From Myxococcales bacterium (GTDB lineage: Bacteria; Myxococcota_A; Polyangia; Palsa-1104; JAEUJZ01): DNA of 64,000 bases. The DNA lies in assembly GCA_016794365.1 (NCBI GenBank), contig JAEUKB010000028.1, positions 124,001 through 188,000 of the forward strand, given 5' to 3'. Below the pieces are notes generated by a model. That model made no database searches. It had not been told where the DNA came from and was given only the letters and a program-made list of their open reading frames with translations. The first letter of the stretch is position 1; the number at the start of each line of letters is the position of its first letter. Made by a program: the position numbers and the translations under genes. Below, piece after piece: positions 9,737-19,922 of this stretch.

Positions 9737-11557
9737 ATGGAGCGGTCCTTTTACTACCGCGTAGCTAGCTACTCGCTCATCACCATCCTGTCGGTGATGG
9801 TCCTTTTGCCATCGCTTGCCGATTGGACCCAAAAGTCCGATCGCTTGCCCGACTGGTACAAAAAGACGTTCGCTCGCAAGATTGCGCTCGGACTCGACCT
9901 TCAGGGTGGCTTGCACCTCGTCTACGAGGTTCAAGTTGACAAGGCGGTGTCCGACAAAGCCGATCGCTTGGCGGCGCAGATCGAAGAAAAGCTGGCACGC
10001 GACCGGAAGGTCAAGGGTGCGCGAGTCATTCGCGAGGGAGACGGCGCTGACACTCGGCTGCGCGTCAACTTTCAGAACAAAGCAGACTCAAAGAAGCTCG
10101 ACGGAAACTTCGAGCGAGAGTTTGCCAAGTATCTGACCCGCGACGGCCAGAACGATCAGACCGGTGAGACGGTGTACAAGATCGACGCCGACTACATCGA
10201 CGAGCTTCGTTCCTACGCAGTCAGCCAAGGCGTCGAGACGATCAAGAACCGCGTCGATAAGCTTGGTGTCTCAGAGCCGGTCGTTCAGCGTAAGCAGAAT
10301 GACATCATCGTCGAGCTGGCCGGCCTTTCGCAGGCTGACTTCGAGCGCGTCAAGAGCCTGATCGGCAAGACCGCACAGCTCGAGTTCAAGATGGTCGATG
10401 ACGGCTCCGAGTACATGCAGCGCCTGTCGGCGCACGCCGAGAGCAAAAAGGCAGCGTATGTCGGGCTCGATGTCGGCTTTGATGCTTGGCAACAGAAAGA
10501 CAGCGGACAGCAGCACACCGATGTCTATTTGAAGGCCAAGGACAAGACGATCCTCGAAAAGTTCCTGACCGAGCTGCCGCCTGAGCTGGCTGTTCCCGCC
10601 GACCACCAGATCCTGTTGGAGCAGACCTCGCGACGAAACGATGACGGAGAAGAGACGCAAGACAAGATCTGGCGCTCGTACTACCTTCACCGTCGTGCCG
10701 AGCTAACTGGTGAGTATTTGACCGACGCGGAAGTGCAGTGGGATCCCAACACTGGACGGCCCGAAGTCGGCATCACCTTCGACAGCGAAGGTGCCAGCCT
10801 GTTTGAAAAGGTCAGCGGAAACAACATCGGTCGCCGCATGGCCATCATCCTCGACGAAAAGGTCAGCTCAGCGCCAACGATTGAAGGACGAATCGGCGGT
10901 GGTCGGGCCCGCATCACGCTCGGCGGCTTTTCTGATCCGTATCAGCTCCAGCAAGAAGCCAAAGACCTCGTCGCTGTGCTTCGTACCGGAGCCCTGCCCG
11001 CGCCGCTGCGCAAGTCGTTTGAAACGCAGGTTGGTGCGACGCTTGGTCCCGAGGCTGTATCGAAAGCACGAACCTCGATGGTGATTGGAACGCTTGCCGT
11101 CGTCCTGTTCATGATCATCTACTATCGCGCCGCTGGCATCATCGCCGACATCGCGATGGTCTTTAACGTCGTCTACTTGCTCGCGATCATGGCACTTATC
11201 CAAGCGACGCTGACGCTGCCAGGTATCGCCGCCGTCGTGCTCACGATCGGTATGGCAGTCGATGCCAACATCATCTTCTACGAGCGCATTCGTGAAGAGC
11301 TACGCGCCGGAAAGACGCCACGCCAAGCTGTCGAAAACGGCTTCGGACGAGCCTTCTGGACGGTGTTCGATGCCCACGTCACAAACCTCGTCGCTGGCAT
11401 CGTGCTTTATTCGTACGGAACGGGACCGATTCGTGGCTTCGCGGTGTCGCTGATGGCCGGCATCGTCTGCAACCTGTTCACGTCGGTATGGCTGTCGCGA
11501 GTCATGTTTGACTTTATGGTCGGGCGCAACAAGAAGCGCGCCACCCTGAGCATCTGA
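9737..11557 (+). CDS. secD: protein translocase subunit SecD
   Basis: The protein has 606 residues, the normal size for SecD. The first membrane helix lies near residues 11-29. It is followed by GLDLQGGLHLVYEV, the conserved D1 motif, then the large P1 periplasmic domain. The C-terminal half carries the five-helix RND-type bundle, with GMAVDANIIFYERIREEL as the conserved helix-4 motif. SecD with SecF uses the proton-motive force to complete protein export on the periplasmic side. ATG at 9737 follows GGGAG. It lies 81 bp downstream of yajC and 8 bp upstream of secF. Confidence 0.97.
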   Translation: MERSFYYRVASYSLITILSVMVLLPSLADWTQKSDRLPDWYKKTFARKIALGLDLQGGLHLVYEVQVDKAVSDKADRLAAQIEEKLARDRKVKGARVIREGDGADTRLRVNFQNKADSKKLDGNFEREFAKYLTRDGQNDQTGETVYKIDADYIDELRSYAVSQGVETIKNRVDKLGVSEPVVQRKQNDIIVELAGLSQADFERVKSLIGKTAQLEFKMVDDGSEYMQRLSAHAESKKAAYVGLDVGFDAWQQKDSGQQHTDVYLKAKDKTILEKFLTELPPELAVPADHQILLEQTSRRNDDGEETQDKIWRSYYLHRRAELTGEYLTDAEVQWDPNTGRPEVGITFDSEGASLFEKVSGNNIGRRMAIILDEKVSSAPTIEGRIGGGRARITLGGFSDPYQLQQEAKDLVAVLRTGALPAPLRKSFETQVGATLGPEAVSKARTSMVIGTLAVVLFMIIYYRAAGIIADIAMVFNVVYLLAIMALIQATLTLPGIAAVVLTIGMAVDANIIFYERIREELRAGKTPRQAVENGFGRAFWTVFDAHVTNLVAGIVLYSYGTGPIRGFAVSLMAGIVCNLFTSVWLSRVMFDFMVGRNKKRATLSI

Positions 11558-11565
11558 GGCGCCCC

Positions 11566-12771
11566 ATGGCACAGCACTTCTTCGAGCTTATCCGCCCAGA
11601 CCACAACTTCGACTTCGTCGGCAAGACCAGAGTCCTGCTCTTGTCGTCGGCAGCGATGGTTGTCCTGTCGTTCTTGATGCTGCCGCTCAACCTGTTTATC
11701 CCAGGACGCGGCCACATCTTGAACTTCGCCGTTGACTTCCGAGGCGGCAGCGAAGTGCGCGTAGACTTCGCCAAGGAAGTGTCCCCGACGGAAATCCACG
11801 ATGCGATGGAAGCGGGCGGCTACAAAGACAGCGAAGTCGTTTCCCTGCCCGAGTTCAAGAACGCGTATCTGGTTCGCTTCCCGGCGGTGTCGGCGCTTTC
11901 GCCCGAGCAAGCCAAGCGCGCTGAGTCGGCGCTACGCGAGAAGCTGGGTCAGGAATCGCTGCGCAAGTTCGAGTTCAGCGAAGGCGGCGACAAAGCCTAC
12001 GTTCGTCTGTCCAAGCAAGTCGAGCCCGCACAGATCCAAGAGATCCTACGCAGCATCGACATCAATACAAACCAGGTCCAGCGCTTCGGTCGTCCCGAAG
12101 ACAACACCTACGAGATCGTGCTCGTCGGTCTGTCTGCCGAGATTCGGAAAGCACTCGAAGCCAAGCTGGGAGCCGGTTCCGTTGCTGCGATTCCGTCGCT
12201 GGGATCGATCAGCGCCAAAGCCGGTAAAGAGCTGCGTGACAACGGCATCGTCTCGCTGTTGGCAGCGATTGGCTTCATCATGCTCTACATCCTGGTTCGG
12301 TTCGACTTCCGATACGGTCCAGGCACGGTCATCGCGCTGCTTCACGACGCAATCATCGTCGTCGGAGCCTTCGCGGTCACGTACAAAGAGTTTTCGCTGA
12401 CGACGATCGCAGCCATTCTGACGGTTATCGGTTACTCGATGAACGACACCATCGTCGTGTTTGACCGCATCCGTGAAAACGCGAGCAAGATGCGCGACAA
12501 GAAGTTCACCCAGATCGTGAACCTGTCGGTCAACGAGACGCTGTCGCGAACGATCCTGACCTCGGCGACGGTGTTCTTCGTCACGCTGGCGATGAACATC
12601 TGGGGCACGGGCGTCATTCGTGACTTCGCCTTCGCAATGAACGTCGGCGTGCTGGTTGGAACGTACTCGTCGGTGTTCATCGGCAGCCCGATCCTCATCT
12701 GGCTGAACGACAAAGCGATGGCGTCGCAGAAGCGCTCCAGTCGCAGCAAGAGCGGCTCGACGCCTGTCTAA
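11566..12771 (+). CDS. secF: protein translocase subunit SecF
   Basis: The protein has 401 residues, longer than E. coli SecF (323). Helix 1 lies near residues 21-41 and is followed by the FAVDFRGGSEVRVDF motif. The C-terminal bundle holds IGYSMNDTIVVFDRIREN, the conserved SecF helix-4 motif. The periplasmic segment (about residues 50-215) is extended, which accounts for the length. It forms the SecDF pump with the preceding gene. The tail is Ser/Arg/Lys-rich. Only 8 bases separate it from secD, so the two are probably co-translated. Confidence 0.97.
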   Translation: MAQHFFELIRPDHNFDFVGKTRVLLLSSAAMVVLSFLMLPLNLFIPGRGHILNFAVDFRGGSEVRVDFAKEVSPTEIHDAMEAGGYKDSEVVSLPEFKNAYLVRFPAVSALSPEQAKRAESALREKLGQESLRKFEFSEGGDKAYVRLSKQVEPAQIQEILRSIDINTNQVQRFGRPEDNTYEIVLVGLSAEIRKALEAKLGAGSVAAIPSLGSISAKAGKELRDNGIVSLLAAIGFIMLYILVRFDFRYGPGTVIALLHDAIIVVGAFAVTYKEFSLTTIAAILTVIGYSMNDTIVVFDRIRENASKMRDKKFTQIVNLSVNETLSRTILTSATVFFVTLAMNIWGTGVIRDFAFAMNVGVLVGTYSSVFIGSPILIWLNDKAMASQKRSSRSKSGSTPV

Positions 12772-12783
12772 CGCTCGCTCACA

Positions 12784-12810
12784 CGCCTTGCGCACCCTGC
12801 GCGTGAGGCG
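12784..12810 (+). terminator. hairpin between convergent secF and wecB-like genes
   Basis: CGCCT (12784-12788) pairs with AGGCG (12806-12810), and GCGCA (12790-12794) pairs with TGCGC (12798-12802) around a CCC loop. There is no T-run behind it, so termination is only suggested by its position just after the secF stop. Confidence 0.35.
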
Positions 12811-12888
12811 GCTTCTGCCCGCTGACTCCTCTTCGTAGCTTCCTCTTCGTAGCGTCTTCTGCTTTGCCACAAATCGAAGTCAAACGGT

Positions 12889-14025
12889 CTACAGGCGCAC
12901 TTGCGATAGCCAGCGCTGTCTCACAGCCTGCATGATGCGCTGCGCCGCTCCGCCGTCCTGAAGCCGTTTGGTGAGCACTTGCGCCGCGTGCCGCATCCGC
13001 TGATGTTCGGATTCGGTCAGGCACTTGTGCCCGCGCACCACGATGTCGTCTTCGCGATTGCCCAGCAGCGTCGCACAGCCAGCATCCACCAGGTACGACC
13101 ACTCGGTTTCGTTGCGCAGGATCAGCACCGGCGTCCCGAGCGCATACGACTCTTCTTGAAGGCCTCCCGAGTCGGTACACAGCGCCCGCGCACCGAGCAG
13201 CAGCGCCAGCATGTCCAGATAGCCCAGCGGCGGAAGCAGCATCACCCTCGGGGAAATCGAAAGCCGAAGCTCATCGAGCAGTCGCTGCGTGCGTGGATGA
13301 ACCGGCCACAGAATCGGATGCAGCTCTGCCAGACGATTCAGCCCGCGCACAAGTCCTGGCAGCACATCCGTCGTCGTGTTTTCGGCGCGATGAACCGTAC
13401 AAGCCAGAAACGGCGTATTGTGAAAAAGCCCAAGCTGCCGGAGCGAGTCCGCGACGATCGAGCGATCCGACGCACGCGCTGAAAACGCTCTGGCTGCATC
13501 AATCGCCGTCGAGCCCACCACGGAAATGTCTCGCGCTGCGATGCCTTCTTGGATCAGCTGCTTGTGCGCCGATTCATTCGGAGCCAGAAGCTGCGCAGCA
13601 CAGTGATCGACGACAACGCGATTGATCTCCTCGGGCATGGTGCGGACAAATGATCGGCAGCCAGCCTCGATGTGAACCACTGGAATGCCCAGCTTGGCCG
13701 CCGCGAGCGCCGCACCGAGCGTGCTGTTGGTGTCACCGAGCACGAGCATCAACTCGATGCCATGCGTGAGGATCGCTTGCTCGACGCCGGTCAGGATCGC
13801 AGCCGTCTGAACTGCATGACTCGACGAGCCCACCGCGAGCTGCACATCGGCCCGTCGCAGTCCCAGCTCGTCAAAGAACACCGCATCCATCGCAAACGAA
13901 TAGTGCTGTCCGGTGTGCAAAAGAACCTGTTTGACACCAGGCTCAGCGTCGAGAAGCGGGATCAGCGGTGCCAGCTTGATGATCTCGGGTCGCGTGCCCA
14001 GGACCGTGCAGATCGTGCGCGCCAT
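12889..14025 (-). CDS. wecB: non-hydrolysing UDP-N-acetylglucosamine 2-epimerase
   Basis: The protein has 378 residues, the usual length. The family signatures appear in order: GTRPEIIKLAPL at the N-terminus, HTGQHYS, GDTNSTLGAALAA, HIEAGCRSF followed by MPEEINR, CTVHRAENT, and DSGGLQEE. These supply the catalytic acids and the UDP-binding site. It interconverts UDP-GlcNAc and UDP-ManNAc for surface polysaccharide or O-antigen synthesis in the cytoplasm. The start codon directly abuts the stop of the glycosyltransferase gene upstream, which supports an operon. The residue after HIEAG is Cys where Leu is usual. The symbol is by family; the exact polysaccharide is not known. Confidence 0.93.
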   Translation of the reverse strand: MARTICTVLGTRPEIIKLAPLIPLLDAEPGVKQVLLHTGQHYSFAMDAVFFDELGLRRADVQLAVGSSSHAVQTAAILTGVEQAILTHGIELMLVLGDTNSTLGAALAAAKLGIPVVHIEAGCRSFVRTMPEEINRVVVDHCAAQLLAPNESAHKQLIQEGIAARDISVVGSTAIDAARAFSARASDRSIVADSLRQLGLFHNTPFLACTVHRAENTTTDVLPGLVRGLNRLAELHPILWPVHPRTQRLLDELRLSISPRVMLLPPLGYLDMLALLLGARALCTDSGGLQEESYALGTPVLILRNETEWSYLVDAGCATLLGNREDDIVVRGHKCLTESEHQRMRHAAQVLTKRLQDGGAAQRIMQAVRQRWLSQVRL

Positions 14026-14817
14026 CTACAGCCCCAACCGATCGAGGTGACGCAGCACCGCACGCGGCAAGATCCCGGCTTGAAAGCGCAGGTGATCGCG
14101 CAAAATCCGCGCCACTTTGGCCTTCGATTGACCGTACTTGCGCACATGAAGCACCGTCGGAAACTCGGCCACGCGAAAGCCCGCAAACAGCGCTTCGCTC
14201 AAGATCTCTGCCATCGACAGATAACCGGGCGACTCAAACTGCACCGCATCGAGGACATGTCGTCGATACGCTCGAAACATCGCGGTGTAGGTATGAAGCT
14301 GCGGATCGAGCAGCAGCCGATACACAAGCGACGCGCCTTGCGACAAGATCAGCCGATAGGCTGGAACTCCATCGACGCCACCTTCGGGATGATACGGCGA
14401 TGCGGTGACGACATCGACATCGGGCGAAAGCCGCGCACACAGGCCCAAGATCTCGCCAAATTCGTACGTTCCGTCGGCATCCGTGGTGACAACGACATCG
14501 CTCGCCGACGCCGAAAAGCCGGTCTTGAGCGCCGCACCAAGGCCTTGGTTCTGCGCATGAACCAGCACCTCGAAGCGTGGATCGTGTCCAAACCGAGTAC
14601 GCAGCTGCGTCAGCGTGTCATCCGTCGAGCCATCATCGACAAAATAGACCTTCACGCTGGCATAGCGAGTCGCGAGCTTGTCGATCACTTCCGGTAGTCG
14701 CTGCGCGAGCTGCGCGAGCGATTCCGATTCGTTAAAGCACGGGATGACGATCGACAGCGACTCCGATGAAGAAGCCGAAGGCACAGAACGCGGCGCAGGT
14801 TGGGTCACGGTCCGCAT
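14026..14817 (-). CDS. family 2 glycosyltransferase (polyprenyl-phosphate glycosyltransferase-like)
   Basis: The protein has 263 residues if it starts at ATG 14817; GTG at 14832 would add five residues. It is a GT-A fold enzyme: SIVIPCFNESESL binds the nucleotide sugar, YFVDDGSTDDT follows, and TTDADGTYEF contains the DxD metal site. It resembles DPM1/Dpm-type synthases that transfer a sugar to polyprenyl phosphate. No C-terminal membrane helices are seen, so it should be soluble or peripheral. Its stop codon abuts the epimerase start, suggesting both act in one glycan pathway. The actual sugar donor cannot be told from sequence. Confidence 0.85.
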   Translation of the reverse strand: MRTVTQPAPRSVPSASSSESLSIVIPCFNESESLAQLAQRLPEVIDKLATRYASVKVYFVDDGSTDDTLTQLRTRFGHDPRFEVLVHAQNQGLGAALKTGFSASASDVVVTTDADGTYEFGEILGLCARLSPDVDVVTASPYHPEGGVDGVPAYRLILSQGASLVYRLLLDPQLHTYTAMFRAYRRHVLDAVQFESPGYLSMAEILSEALFAGFRVAEFPTVLHVRKYGQSKAKVARILRDHLRFQAGILPRAVLRHLDRLGL

Positions 14818-14856
14818 TCTACTGAAGTCCACCGCACCGAGCCTATCCGCTTGATG

Positions 14857-16026
14857 TCACGACGCTGGCAGCCGTCGTATCGAATCAGGTGGGAACAGTC
14901 CGATAAGCACGCTGTCCGGCAGTGCCGTCGCTACAAGCTGCGCAGAGTGGGGCCGATGCGGATGATTCAGCAGCACAGACAGCGCGCGCTGCCACAGTCC
15001 TCGCGCCAGGTCATCGACGAAAAAGACCGGCGCAGGCTGCTGCGGATTGTCGATCGCGAGCGGTGACAAGTGCAGCAGGCGCAGCGTGCTTTCCGACAGC
15101 TCTTGCGGGGAAAAGTCGCTCGATGTTCCCGACGGTCCGTGCATCCCAACTTGCAGCGAGGTCAGGTACAGATCGACGAAGTTTCCTTCTCGCTCTGCAA
15201 TCAGCTCACCGTCTTGGGTCTGCACAAATCCGTCGCGATAGCCAAGCAGCGCCGATACAACCTGCTTCTGTTCGGCTTCGTTTTCAAAGTAATCGGGCCC
15301 AATCGGAGTCCGTCGCGCAGCAACGTGTGTCACCGGCAGCCCGACCGCCTGAAGCAGTCCGGTCAGCTGCTCCGCAAAGCGTGGATGCTGCGCACAGCGC
15401 GCCGCCAGTCCCGTCACCCGAGGCTCCGGCCTAACCAGCTGTAGCGTCTCGGCCAGCCACGCACCGATCGGACGAACCACCTGCGCATCGGAACCGAGCG
15501 CCAGCGTCAGTAGCGGCATGTCCGCGCTCAAGTCCAGCGCCAGCGACTCCAGCAGCCCGCGATCCCCAGAAGCCCCGTCGCCCACTTTGACATCGGTAAA
15601 CTGTAAGATCGGGTTTTTGCGCTCTCGCACAAACACCATCGCTTCGGGCTGTCCAAACCGCTGCACCGTCAGCGACTCGGAATCGATCTGACCGTTTTGC
15701 TGGGTGCGCAGCGCCAGCTGGTAACGGAACAGCGCATCGCTCGCAACGATCGAAAGCTCAATGCTCGTCTGAGCCTGATCCGGATCGAGCAGCCGACACG
15801 ACGGAAGCTGCGGACGATGACCGGGACGACTTCCATGCAGCAAAAGCTGACGCAGCAGCGCGAACACCTTGAGCAGGTTTGACTTTCCTTGGCCTGCTTC
15901 ACCGACGATGAGCGCGCGCTCTAAGACTTGATTTCCGTCGGGAAGCTCGCGACCGGGACCACGCAGATCCAGCTCCCACATCGGACCAAACGACAGCAGG
16001 TTACAAACGGCAAGTCGGACCAGCAT
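14857..16026 (-). CDS. AAA/ABC-type ATPase (AAA_15-like) with altered catalytic residues
   Basis: The protein has 389 residues. The N-terminus (LVRLAVCNLLSFGPMWELDL) is typical of the RecF/OLD/AAA_15 class ('i.nf.sf'). Walker A is LIVGEAGQGKSNLLKVF near residues 39-55. An ABC-signature-like stretch, SPQELSESTLRLLHL, lies near residue 310. The Walker B region reads PVFFVDDLARGL, where VDE would be usual, and the following sensor stretch reads QLVATALPDSVL, where a His (ATTH) is normal. Members of this class occur both as housekeeping ATPases and as defence or abortive-infection ATPases. No TOPRIM or nuclease domain is present. It lies upstream of, and on the same strand as, the glycosyltransferase, with a 39-bp gap. 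The function is unknown. Confidence 0.65.
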   Translation of the reverse strand: MLVRLAVCNLLSFGPMWELDLRGPGRELPDGNQVLERALIVGEAGQGKSNLLKVFALLRQLLLHGSRPGHRPQLPSCRLLDPDQAQTSIELSIVASDALFRYQLALRTQQNGQIDSESLTVQRFGQPEAMVFVRERKNPILQFTDVKVGDGASGDRGLLESLALDLSADMPLLTLALGSDAQVVRPIGAWLAETLQLVRPEPRVTGLAARCAQHPRFAEQLTGLLQAVGLPVTHVAARRTPIGPDYFENEAEQKQVVSALLGYRDGFVQTQDGELIAEREGNFVDLYLTSLQVGMHGPSGTSSDFSPQELSESTLRLLHLSPLAIDNPQQPAPVFFVDDLARGLWQRALSVLLNHPHRPHSAQLVATALPDSVLIGLFPPDSIRRLPAS

Positions 16027-16116
16027 CGGGCGCGGACTTTGGCCTCACCTCGCTGCGAGGTCAAGCACTTGTCGCACCCCAAGCGCTCTGTTACCGTCCG
16101 AACGAAGGAGTGAATC

Positions 16117-16494
16117 ATGCGCAAACTGCTGTGGAGTGCGGCCCTCGTGATGTGTGTCGCCACCCAAGCGTGCTCTAACGAAACGGCGGTGCTGTCGGTC
16201 GATCCGCCGCAAGGCACCTATTCTGGCGGTGAAGACGTCGTCATCAAAGGTCGCAACTTTCCAGCGGGCCGAGGCGGTGTCAGCGTGATGTTCGGTCGTC
16301 GTCCGGCTACCAACGTCATTATCGACAGCCAGAGCGCCATCCGCGTCACCACACCGGCAGGCGATCGCAACACCGCTGCGGACATCGTGATCATGTTCGA
16401 CGACGGACGCGCCTATCAGCTCAAGGAAGCGTTTCGTTACCTCGACGCGACTGACAACAGCAAGGTCATGAAGCACTTCGGAAACAAGAAGTAG
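16117..16494 (+). CDS. small IPT/TIG-domain lipoprotein
   Basis: The protein has 125 residues. A signal peptide ends in the lipobox TQAC (lipidated Cys 19). The mature part is a single IPT/TIG Ig-like fold, with the start signature VDPPQGTYSGGEDVVIKGRNF and the closing stretch ITVTTP-like IRVTTPAGDR. The tail is Lys-rich. AAGGAG precedes the ATG by about seven bases. The downstream gatC is close (36 bp), but a functional link is unlikely. It probably sits on a membrane as a binding module; its partner is unknown. Confidence 0.7.
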   Translation: MRKLLWSAALVMCVATQACSNETAVLSVDPPQGTYSGGEDVVIKGRNFPAGRGGVSVMFGRRPATNVIIDSQSAIRVTTPAGDRNTAADIVIMFDDGRAYQLKEAFRYLDATDNSKVMKHFGNKK

Positions 16495-16530
16495 CCTCGC
16501 ACTTTCGTTTTGTGGCAAGACTGCGCGCGC

Positions 16531-16869
16531 ATGTCTGGCCACACACCTCCGCCGCGAATTTCTGCCGATGAGATCCGCGTGACCGCCGAGATGGCGCGTC
16601 TGCTTCTCTCGGAATCCGATATTCCCAAGCTATCCGACGAGCTGTCCGCGATTTTGGCATATGCAAGCTCGCTCGCTGAAGTCGATGTGACCGACGTGCC
16701 GCCGATGACGCATGCCGTGCCCGATCACTGTCGGCTGCGCGGGGATGTCATCGAGCCGCACATTTCTCGCGATGCCGCGCTCCGCAATGCACCGCAGCGA
16801 GAGTCCGCCTACTTCGCCGTTCCAGCCGTGTTCGCAGGCTCCGACGAAGGCTTCGACAGCGAAGGATAA
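16531..16869 (+). CDS. gatC: glutamyl/aspartyl-tRNA amidotransferase subunit C
   Basis: The protein has 112 residues. The motifs AEMARLLLSESDIPKLSDEL, then ILAYASSLAEVDVTDVPPM and the C-terminal AYFAVPAVF, are the standard GatC pattern. GatC clamps GatA to GatB in the amidotransferase that makes Gln-tRNA(Gln) and/or Asn-tRNA(Asn). ATG at 16531 is chosen because it gives the normal N-terminus; no strong ribosome-binding site is visible, and TTG at 16510 is the alternative. It is the first of gatC-gatA-gatB. Confidence 0.92.
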   Translation: MSGHTPPPRISADEIRVTAEMARLLLSESDIPKLSDELSAILAYASSLAEVDVTDVPPMTHAVPDHCRLRGDVIEPHISRDAALRNAPQRESAYFAVPAVFAGSDEGFDSEG

Positions 16870-16875
16870 TCGCAC

Positions 16876-18423
16876 ATGGCATCTGCAAAGTCCCTCGTGG
16901 ATTCGTTTTCTTCCGTCGCACAGCTCGCCAGCGCGGTACGGAGTCGTCAGGTATCCGCCGTCGAAGTGACGCGCAGTCAGCTGGATCGAATTGCCCAGCA
17001 CGACGCGACGCTCGGCTGTTTTCTTGCCGTCGATGAACAAGGCGCGCTCTCGGCAGCTCAGGTGATCGACGATCAGGTTCGCGCGGGCGGCGGCGACGAT
17101 CTGCTGCTCGCCGGAGTCCCGATCGGGATCAAAGACATGATCTGCACCGAGGGACTTGTGACGACGGCTGGATCCAAGATCTTGTCTGGCTTTGTGCCGC
17201 CCTACGATGCGACGGTGGTGGCCAAGCTACGAGCCGCCGGAGCCGTGATCCTGGGCAAGCTCAACCTGGATGAGTTTGCGATGGGTTCGTCGAATGAAAA
17301 CTCGGCGTACAAGCCCTGCAAAAATCCCTGGGATCTGACGAGAGTGCCCGGTGGCAGCTCTGGCGGTTCAGCCGCAGCCGTCGCAGCGTCGCTGTGTCCC
17401 GTAAGCCTGGGGACGGATACGGGCGGTTCGATTCGTCAGCCCGCTGCGCTGTGTGGCGTCACTGGCATGAAGCCAACGTACGGACGGGTGTCTCGTTATG
17501 GAGTCATCGCGTTTGCCAGCTCTCTCGATCAAGTCGGGCCGCTTGGACGAAGCGCCGTCGATGTCGCACACACCCTTCAGGTGATGGGCGGATACGATCC
17601 CCGCGACGCAACCAGCTTGAATCAGCCACAGCCGGACTATCTGGCCGCGACGCAAGCGCCACTGCATCCACCGGGTCGTCGGCTGCGCATCGGGCTTCCG
17701 ACGGAATACTTTGCCAAAGGGCTCGATCCGCGCGTCGAGTCTTGTGTGCGACAAGCGATTGCGACGCTCGAACGCGAAGGAGCAGAGCTGGTCGATGTGT
17801 CGCTGCCACTCACTCGGCATGCCGTCGCGATTTATTACCTGGTTGCCACGGCGGAAGCGTCGAGCAACCTGTCTCGCTACGACGGGGTTCGCTACGGTCA
17901 GCGCGTGACGCCGCGTGAAGGAGAGCTGCCAGCCGGTCAGTCCGCGCTCGTCGAGATGTACAAGCGCACCCGAGCCGCAGGCTTCGGTCCCGAGGTTCGT
18001 CGTCGCATCATGCTCGGAACGTACGTGCTGCGCTCGGGCCATTACGATGCGTATTACCGTCGAGCCAGCCAGGTTCGGACGCTGGTTGCCCGTGACTTTG
18101 CCCAAGCCTTTGCGCGCTGCGATGTGCTGATGACACCGACGTCGCCGGTCTTGCCGTTCCGTCTCGGAGAGCGCAAAAACGATCCCTTGTCGATGTATCT
18201 GGCCGACGTGTACACGATTGGCTGCAACTTGGCTGGGCTGCCCGGTCTGTCAATGCCGTGTGGCTTTGTCGAGGACGAAGGCAGCGCTCCTCTGCCAGTT
18301 GGGGTTCAGCTGTTGGGTCCGACGCTGCGCGACGACATCGTGCTGCAAGTGGCAGCGGCGTATCAGCGACTGACCGATTGGCACACGCGCAAGCCGAGCT
18401 TGCTTGCCAAGGATCCGGTGTAA
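16876..18423 (+). CDS. gatA: glutamyl/aspartyl-tRNA amidotransferase subunit A
   Basis: The protein has 515 residues, somewhat longer than the typical 485. The amidase-signature catalytic triad is visible: Lys in VPIGIKDMICTEG, cis-Ser in PGGSSGGSAAAVAAS and nucleophile Ser in GTDTGGSIRQPAALCG. It hydrolyses glutamine to supply ammonia to GatB through a tunnel. ATG at 16876 is six bases after the gatC stop, and its own stop overlaps the gatB leader closely (2 bp gap), so translation is probably coupled. Confidence 0.97.
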   Translation: MASAKSLVDSFSSVAQLASAVRSRQVSAVEVTRSQLDRIAQHDATLGCFLAVDEQGALSAAQVIDDQVRAGGGDDLLLAGVPIGIKDMICTEGLVTTAGSKILSGFVPPYDATVVAKLRAAGAVILGKLNLDEFAMGSSNENSAYKPCKNPWDLTRVPGGSSGGSAAAVAASLCPVSLGTDTGGSIRQPAALCGVTGMKPTYGRVSRYGVIAFASSLDQVGPLGRSAVDVAHTLQVMGGYDPRDATSLNQPQPDYLAATQAPLHPPGRRLRIGLPTEYFAKGLDPRVESCVRQAIATLEREGAELVDVSLPLTRHAVAIYYLVATAEASSNLSRYDGVRYGQRVTPREGELPAGQSALVEMYKRTRAAGFGPEVRRRIMLGTYVLRSGHYDAYYRRASQVRTLVARDFAQAFARCDVLMTPTSPVLPFRLGERKNDPLSMYLADVYTIGCNLAGLPGLSMPCGFVEDEGSAPLPVGVQLLGPTLRDDIVLQVAAAYQRLTDWHTRKPSLLAKDPV

Positions 18424-18425
18424 CC

Positions 18426-19916
<1,491 letters not shown>

Positions 19917-19922
19917 ACGTCC

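Noticed and set aside
14857..16026. OLD-family or Septu-like defence ATPase
   Set aside because: No TOPRIM or HNH partner domain or gene is present; the neighbours are glycan genes.
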